From NCBI GenBank assembly GCA_028278625.1, contig JANQDY010000250.1, positions 1 to 36,587 of the forward strand: DNA of 36,587 nucleotides, in the 5' to 3' direction. Of the stretch, positions 32,241-36,587 are shown piece by piece; positions within the stretch are counted from its first letter, which is position 1; every line of letters starts with the position of its first letter. A program made the translations under genes and the position numbers. The notes beneath the pieces are model-generated. The model did no database searches and was not told the origin of the DNA. It worked only from the letters and a program-made list of their open reading frames with translations. Origin of the DNA: Thermodesulfobacteriota bacterium (GTDB lineage: Bacteria; Desulfobacterota; DSM-4660; Desulfatiglandales; Desulfatiglandaceae).

Positions 32241-32708
32241 CTATGGTGTCACTTCAATCAATTCAAACAATACGCCGCCTACCGCGTCCGACTGCATATA
32301 GGCGGCCCTCACATGCCCCATCCCTTGAACGTCGGTCTCGGCATTCATGAGAACGTCGATCCCCTTGTCTTTGAGATAAGCCAACCACTCATCATAGTTG
32401 TCCACGATAAAGCCCAGATGCTGCAGACCTTCCCCGGTTTCCTGAAGGAACCATTTATGCGGAGCATCACCTTCAACGGGCTCGATCAGTTCCAGCTGCA
32501 GCGGTCCCCATTGACACATCCCGATGTTGAGCTTGATGGGACACGGTTCCCCCTTGACCCAGTGTTGGGCAGGAATAAAAACCACGGTCTGAAATGGACC
32601 CAGTCCAAAGGTTTCGGAGTAATAGGCGATCGCCTCATCCAGATTTTTCACCACGACACCCACTTGCGCGGGCGGTGGTAAGACCATCCGTTCTTCCTTG
32701 TCACCCAT
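32241..32708 (-). CDS. VOC-superfamily protein (glyoxalase/epimerase fold)
   Basis: A metal-binding beta-alpha-beta-beta-beta protein of the vicinal oxygen chelate family (155 residues). Two paired modules: QVGVVVKNLDEAIAYYSETFGLGPF (about 14-38) and LQHLGFIVDNYDEWLAYLKDKGID (about 94-117). Candidate metal residues are Glu in LQLELIEP, His in LQHLGF and Glu in FELIEV. Resembles methylmalonyl-CoA epimerase/lactoylglutathione lyase-like proteins. It is the first gene of the array, right behind the palindrome-containing promoter. It probably isomerises or cleaves an oxygenated intermediate before the E1 step; the reaction is unknown. Confidence 0.85.
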   Translation of the reverse strand: MGDKEERMVLPPPAQVGVVVKNLDEAIAYYSETFGLGPFQTVVFIPAQHWVKGEPCPIKLNIGMCQWGPLQLELIEPVEGDAPHKWFLQETGEGLQHLGFIVDNYDEWLAYLKDKGIDVLMNAETDVQGMGHVRAAYMQSDAVGGVLFELIEVTP

Positions 32709-32775
32709 CGTGCACCCCCTTGTTTAAGGTTATTTGGTTTAATGAGGATTTCATACTGTAAGAGAGATGTCACAA

Positions 32776-32832
32776 AGTCAATGACGGAATTCCGTCATTT
32801 TTCTTCATCAATCCCTATTTGTGTGATATAAT
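32776..32832. promoter_or_regulatory. Divergent promoters around a perfect 20-bp palindrome
   Basis: AATGACGGAATTCCGTCATT (32780-32799) is a perfect palindrome. Rightwards, TATAAT (32827-32832) with a weak -35 TTCATC (32804-32809, 17-bp spacer) could start the LuxR-type gene; the palindrome ends 4 bp before that -35. Leftwards, TTGACT (32781-32776 on the minus strand) overlaps the palindrome edge and can pair with CAGTAT 17 bp on for the VOC-first operon. An activator bound at the palindrome would touch both. The likely binder is the LuxR-family protein at 32915. Confidence 0.6.
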
Positions 32833-32914
32833 AATTGACGCGTTGGTCTGAATTTGGTTTCTTGGATGGCAGAACCGAGTTTCCTTTCTCTAAATCCATA
32901 TCAATGGAGAAGAA

Positions 32915-34096
32915 ATGGACGTCACCTCTGAAAGGCTTTCCGACCTTGATCTAAAAGAGGTGCTTCAAATCAGCCGTGTTGCTCTGGAATGTGACCATTC
33001 GATTGAGTTGACACAAGAAGTACTGTGTCTCATGGAGACGGTGTTCAAGACCAGTTGCAGCAACTTCTTCTTTTCTCTTCCCTGGGCCGATGAACTTGAC
33101 ATCAACCGTGCGATCAGCCTGACCATCAGTCGGGCGTTTCTGGAGCGGTTCCGCAAATACTACCACCAACTGGATCCGTTTCTTAACAGACTTTCCTTAA
33201 AACGTGGTCCAACGACCGTCGTCACCCAACAAATTCTTCCTTACGACCAGCTGACGGCCGGCGAATACTACAATGATTTCTTGAAACCCCAATCCATCCA
33301 TTCACAGATGAGTATTTTTTTGAGAAATAAAAACGGTCTCCTGGGCAGTTTCAACCTGTTTCGCCCACCCAATGCCGATGTTTTCAACGGCAGAGACCGG
33401 GCCAAAGCGGAATTGATGGCGCCATATCTCGCAGAGGCCTTGAACAAGGTTCTCATGTGGGAGAAAACCAGAACGCAAACCGCCATGATCGACAGAATCC
33501 TGTGCGGTTTGCCCTATGGGGCGGTGGTGTTGATGAACCAGTGGTTTGAACCCATCTACTGCAGTGATACGGCAAAGGAAAAGCTGCGTTGTCTTTGCGC
33601 AAAAAAGGAGATAAAAGACTGTCTCAGATATCTTTCAAAGCTTGTGTTTTCCCACTTTGATAAAAAAGTCTCACCCCCCCTGAATGCGCCAAACCCGTCA
33701 AAGGCTTCATTGCACAAAATACAAATCAGCCTTTCCAAGAACGAAAGCGACTTTGAAATTGTGGTGCGTCAGGTCCGGATGGGAAACCCTGAGAGTACTT
33801 TTTTTGCGGTCTATTTTGAACCTGAAGAGAGTGGGGTTGTCCCGGCAAGGGAAAAGGAGAAATTGAAGGCCCTGGGACTGACGGCCCGTGAGATGGATGT
33901 TGTATTGCTTCTCTCGGAAGGGCTCAAGAATCCTGAAATCGGAAAAAGGCTCTATATCAGTGATTACACCGTTGAAAACCATCTGAGGTCCATCTTCAGA
34001 AAGATGGGCGTATCCAACCGAACGGCCGCGGCCAACCGCCTTCTCCGAATGACGAGACAGGACCCCTCCGTATTTTGGAGCGGGGAGACCGTGTAA
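32915..34096 (+). CDS. LuxR/FixJ-type transcriptional regulator
   Basis: A 393-residue DNA-binding regulator. The C-terminal LuxR helix-turn-helix is at about 320-378 (LTAREMDVVLLLSEGL; NPEIGKRLYISDYTVENHLRSIFRKMGV). The N-terminal part has no receiver motif. It has GAF/PAS-like character with blocks such as SNFFFSLPWADEL, GEYYNDFLKPQSIHSQMSI and FLRNKNGLLGSFNLFRP. A second central PAS-like block follows (GAVVLMNQWFEPIYCS). It probably senses a small molecule. GGAGAAGAA fixes ATG 32915. Divergent from the VOC-first operon, with a shared 206-bp intergenic region, it is the likely pathway activator. Confidence 0.88.
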   Translation: MDVTSERLSDLDLKEVLQISRVALECDHSIELTQEVLCLMETVFKTSCSNFFFSLPWADELDINRAISLTISRAFLERFRKYYHQLDPFLNRLSLKRGPTTVVTQQILPYDQLTAGEYYNDFLKPQSIHSQMSIFLRNKNGLLGSFNLFRPPNADVFNGRDRAKAELMAPYLAEALNKVLMWEKTRTQTAMIDRILCGLPYGAVVLMNQWFEPIYCSDTAKEKLRCLCAKKEIKDCLRYLSKLVFSHFDKKVSPPLNAPNPSKASLHKIQISLSKNESDFEIVVRQVRMGNPESTFFAVYFEPEESGVVPAREKEKLKALGLTAREMDVVLLLSEGLKNPEIGKRLYISDYTVENHLRSIFRKMGVSNRTAAANRLLRMTRQDPSVFWSGETV

Positions 34097-34121
34097 CAAC
34101 CGTTTCCCCGACCGCGGGACC

Positions 34122-35384
34122 TTACAGGGCGAAATAGTAAACCAATTCCTTGGTCATGGCCAAAAGATCTTCGATATACACGAATTCGTCGGCGGCGTGG
34201 GCCATGATCTTTGAGGCCCGGATAACGCCAAAAGAAGCGACCTCAACCGGTGTCGGCGAAAGGGCCCGGATTACGAATCCCAGGTCCGTTGAGACGCTGA
34301 AACCGCCGTAGACAAAATCGTCGCACCCCTTGACAATACGGGCCGCTTCGCGGGCGCGGCGCGCGGCCGGGGATTCGGGGTCTATCTCCACCGGCGGATA
34401 CATGTGAACGAAAGTGGTTTTAAGATCCAGAAGCTTTGATTTCCCGCGTCCTCTTAAAAGCGCTCGCTCAATTTCGGAAACCACGTCTTCATATCTTTCA
34501 TCGGGAATATACCGGCGATTGATGGTGAGCCTGCATTGGCCCGGAACGATGTTGTCCTTGGTTCCCCCTTGGATGACGTTGAGGTTGAACATGGGCGTCA
34601 TTTTGCGGTGGGGATTTTCCGGTCTGGGAATGGTGGGGATGCGGCTAAGACGCTTTTCAACATCCTGTTTCAAGTTGAGAAGTTCCTGCATGACGGGAAC
34701 CATCTCCTCCACCGCATTGATGCCCAGGAAATTCATGCCGCTGTGACAGCTCTTCCCCACGGCGGTGATTTCTGCTCGCACGGCGCCGGCAGTCCCCAGC
34801 ATAACGATCGGTTCCAGGGTGCCCAACTCCATCCAGACCAGGTGGGGTGAGAAATACCCTTCCTCGGCCAGGTACCGGGAACCTGGGTAGACACCGATTT
34901 CTTCGTCGGTGCAAAGGAGACAGTTGAGATCGTAGTGGGGCTCAAGACCCATTTCGGAAATGACTTTTACGGCACCCAGGAAGCAGGCAATGGCGTATTT
35001 CATGTCCACGGCGCCGCGGCCGTACAGTTTACCATCCGCGATCTCTCCAGCGAAAGGGTCCTTGGTCCAGGGTTCTTCAACGGGCACCACGTCCATGTGG
35101 GCGTAGGCGGAAAGGGGCGGCTTTCCGTTGTTCATCCTGGCCACCAGGTTGGTCCTGGGGCCCTTTAAGGTAAGAGGGTTCCGTTTGACTTTTTCCTCCG
35201 GCACCACCACCCGCTCGGTGTCAAATCCGAATTTTTTAAAATCCGGCTCCACCTGATCGATGAGCTTTTCATAGTTTTCGCCGGGTGGCACGGTGGTATC
35301 GATGGCAATCAAGCGGCGAAGCACATCTACAATATACGCTTCGTTTCGTTCAACCTCTCTGAAGGCAGATGTATTTGGATCCAT
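34122..35384 (-). CDS. M20-family metallopeptidase/deacylase (ArgE/DapE-like)
   Basis: Zinc-dependent amidohydrolase of the ArgE/DapE/carboxypeptidase G2 group. Residues (from ATG 35384): first metal His and Asp in SAYAHMDVVPVEEPW, bridging Asp in YGRGAVDMKYAIACFLGA, Glu pair in LLCTDEEIGVYPGSRYL. A dimerisation (lid) domain follows (NVIQGGTKDNIVPGQCRLTINRRY), then the second catalytic part with the C-terminal His region (SKIMAHAADEFVYIEDL). 420 residues fits the family. The open frame extends to 35456 but has no strong Shine-Dalgarno for either start. The substrate is not predictable (N-acyl amino acid or dipeptide). It is convergent with the LuxR gene and has no operon partner. Confidence 0.87.
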   Translation of the reverse strand: MDPNTSAFREVERNEAYIVDVLRRLIAIDTTVPPGENYEKLIDQVEPDFKKFGFDTERVVVPEEKVKRNPLTLKGPRTNLVARMNNGKPPLSAYAHMDVVPVEEPWTKDPFAGEIADGKLYGRGAVDMKYAIACFLGAVKVISEMGLEPHYDLNCLLCTDEEIGVYPGSRYLAEEGYFSPHLVWMELGTLEPIVMLGTAGAVRAEITAVGKSCHSGMNFLGINAVEEMVPVMQELLNLKQDVEKRLSRIPTIPRPENPHRKMTPMFNLNVIQGGTKDNIVPGQCRLTINRRYIPDERYEDVVSEIERALLRGRGKSKLLDLKTTFVHMYPPVEIDPESPAARRAREAARIVKGCDDFVYGGFSVSTDLGFVIRALSPTPVEVASFGVIRASKIMAHAADEFVYIEDLLAMTKELVYYFAL

Positions 35385-35564
35385 ACGCTGGTAACGGTTC
35401 TTTTTTTCGGAATCGGTTCTAGCGTAAACAACGACCAAAAATATGTCAAGATGCATGGCCAGGGAGGAACAGCGTGAGAAGCAGAAACGCTACACTTGAC
35501 ATATACACCTTGGCTGGACCTGATTCACATGGGGATAGAAGGAGGTCTCGGTGATAGGCGGAGA

Positions 35565-36149
35565 TCAGCTATTCCTAAAAATGCCTTTGGTAAAGATCCG
35601 ATTGAAAATGGTCGACAGCTCTTCAGGGGAAATCCTGCCCCTTGGATCAAACCACCTGTATGCCCAACTGACCATCCCAAAAAACGCAAAGGAACAGACC
35701 TTGGTGTCCAGATCGGCAAGTTCTCCCTGTGCCTTCAGGTCGTCAAGAAGATCGATAATCTTCTGCACATAAATCCTCTGTTTCCCGACCAGGGCCTCTT
35801 TATGCTCGGGCAGAAGTGACTTCTGGTCGTGGACCAAAAGTTTCATTTTGTGATAATCCACGGCCCTTGCGGCATGCATCTTCAATATATCAGACAGTTT
35901 TTCCTTCAAGGGTTTCTCTGTTTTCTCGATTTCTACAATACGTTCCAGACCGGTTCTCATGGTCTCGTCGAGGATCTGGTAAAGAATATCTTCCTTGCTG
36001 TCGAAGTAATAATAGAGGGCTGCATTGCTGATCTTAGCGGCTCGGCAGATATCACGGGTCGTTGTTATTTCATACCCCTTTTCCGCAAAAAGTTTCGTTG
36101 CAGCTTCACGTATGGCAGATCTTTTATGTTCTTTTGCCTGGGATACCAT
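35565..36149 (-). CDS. TetR-family transcriptional repressor
   Basis: Ligand-responsive repressor (194 residues from ATG 36149, with GGAGG six to seven bp upstream; a TTG four codons earlier is also in frame). N-terminal TetR helix-turn-helix at about 9-55: REAATKLFAEKGYEITTTRDICRAAKISNAALYYYF, the standard pattern. The C-terminal ligand domain is helical and resembles fatty-acid/CoA-responsive members, e.g. HDQKSLLPEHKEALVGKQ. Divergent from a CoA-ligase-like gene, with a perfect palindrome in between that overlaps that gene's promoter. Repression of the ligase operon, with an acyl-CoA as inducer, is a reasonable inference. Confidence 0.88.
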   Translation of the reverse strand: MVSQAKEHKRSAIREAATKLFAEKGYEITTTRDICRAAKISNAALYYYFDSKEDILYQILDETMRTGLERIVEIEKTEKPLKEKLSDILKMHAARAVDYHKMKLLVHDQKSLLPEHKEALVGKQRIYVQKIIDLLDDLKAQGELADLDTKVCSFAFFGMVSWAYRWFDPRGRISPEELSTIFNRIFTKGIFRNS

Positions 36150-36266
36150 CGCTTCCTCCAAAATAATCTCCTGTTAACCGGTATTGTTGGTGCAAGACCG
36201 TTGGGCCGATTGGATCGTGTGAACTTACATGTTTCGCCCCCGCTTTTTCAACCTTTCATTTTTTAG

Positions 36267-36309
36267 TTGACAGCCGAAATTAAAAAGACCATATTGAGCG
36301 CGCGCTCAA
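36267..36309 (+). promoter_or_regulatory. Ligase-gene promoter with TetR-type palindromic operator
   Basis: TTGACA (36267-36272), 17-bp spacer, CATATT (36290-36295), then the perfect 16-bp palindrome TTGAGCGCGCGCTCAA (36294-36309) overlapping the -10 and transcription start. This is the ideal spot for repression by the divergent TetR protein. Confidence 0.68.
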
Positions 36310-36396
36310 GTCAAGCGTTTATGCCGTTTGGTTAAATTCAAAAAAGTCAGTCCTTTCATTATTAAACGACCCATTCCCCAGCGCCCGGAGGAGAGG

Positions 36397-36519
36397 ATGA
36401 ACTCTTTCATGCCGGAAGTTAAAACCGCAGGGGAGCTTCAACAACTGCAACTGGAGGGGCTCCAATGGACGGTCCATCATGCCTGCAACGGTTCGCCGTT
36501 CTACAAAGCGCATCTTTGA
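36397..36519 (+). pseudogene. Phenylacetate-CoA-ligase-like N-terminal fragment, interrupted by TGA
   Basis: From ATG 36397 (GGAGG five bp upstream) the frame encodes 40 residues ending VHHACNGSPFYKAHL and TGA. The pattern ELQQLQLEGLQWTVHHAC-PFYKAHL matches the start of AMP-forming phenylacetate-CoA ligases (WTVRRAYERVPFYRERL type). Beyond the TGA the same frame continues SAGLRVHAAKK ... MAS, which still resembles the ligase (a SAGL motif follows FYKxxL in this family). This suggests a nonsense change in an otherwise collinear gene that runs off the window. A new start could be ATG 36577 with GAGGAGG at 36558-36564. Sequencing error or pseudogene cannot be separated here. Confidence 0.55.
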
Positions 36520-36587
36520 TCTGCGGGATTAAGGGTGCATGCAGCAAAAAAAACGGTGAGGAGGTTTGACAAAGTAATGGCCTCAAA

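Noticed and set aside
36517..36519. TGA as selenocysteine codon in the ligase fragment
   Set aside because: The family has no selenoprotein members known to me, and the position is not a catalytic Cys; nonsense mutation or error is simpler.
1..36587. CRISPR arrays, tRNA and rRNA genes, and transposase genes
   Set aside because: No regularly spaced repeats, no tRNA-like cloverleaf or rRNA sequence, and no DDE transposase frame were recognised by reading both strands.

Overview
The window looks like a chromosomal segment of an anaerobic bacterium, most likely a sulfate-reducing or syntrophic deltaproteobacterium (Desulfobacterota). The assignment rests on gene content: a BadF/HgdC-type radical-dehydratase activator, B12 synthesis under a cobalamin riboswitch, acetoin-dehydrogenase-type complexes, a molybdenum hydroxylase and abundant short dispersed hairpin repeats. 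This is inference from content, not a sequence match.

Left part (1-9,650) is accessory DNA. An integron-type tyrosine recombinase (1008-2003) is divergent from a low-GC orphan gene (92-859), which is integron-like geometry. Then come a lipoprotein alkylsulfatase of the SdsA/BDS1 class, a mazEF toxin-antitoxin pair, a LysE/RhtB exporter, a secreted glycine-rich repeat protein, and a second LysE copy with a 76-residue internal deletion. The 3' end of lysE is present three times in the same orientation (4143, 4884, 7634), so this stretch has been rebuilt by duplication. A small membrane protein, an HgdC-like activator and dispersed hairpin repeats follow.

Middle part (9,650-19,500) holds a CobD-CobQ fusion preceded by a cobalamin riboswitch and an intrinsic terminator; an acoA-acoB-acoX set on the + strand; then, convergent, an orphan molybdenum hydroxylase large subunit and a GldA-type dehydrogenase.

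Right part (19,600-32,710) is a long minus-strand array. In transcription order it is: VOC protein, E1 alpha, E1 beta, SDR, zinc alcohol dehydrogenase, E2, E3, a 105-residue unknown, a MoaD/ThiS-like sulfur carrier, a second SDR, and a complete branched-chain-type ABC importer (livK-H-M-G-F). It reads as an import, oxidation and TPP-dependent cleavage pathway for a hydroxy- or diol-type carbon compound, acetoin/2,3-butanediol-like but not proven. A divergent LuxR-type regulator (32915-34096) shares an intergenic region with it. That region contains a perfect 20-bp palindrome abutting candidate -35 elements of both promoters.

The end of the window has an M20 metallopeptidase, a TetR regulator and, divergent from it, the N-terminus of a phenylacetate-CoA-ligase-like gene broken by a TGA. 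The ligase promoter carries a perfect 16-bp palindrome at its -10.
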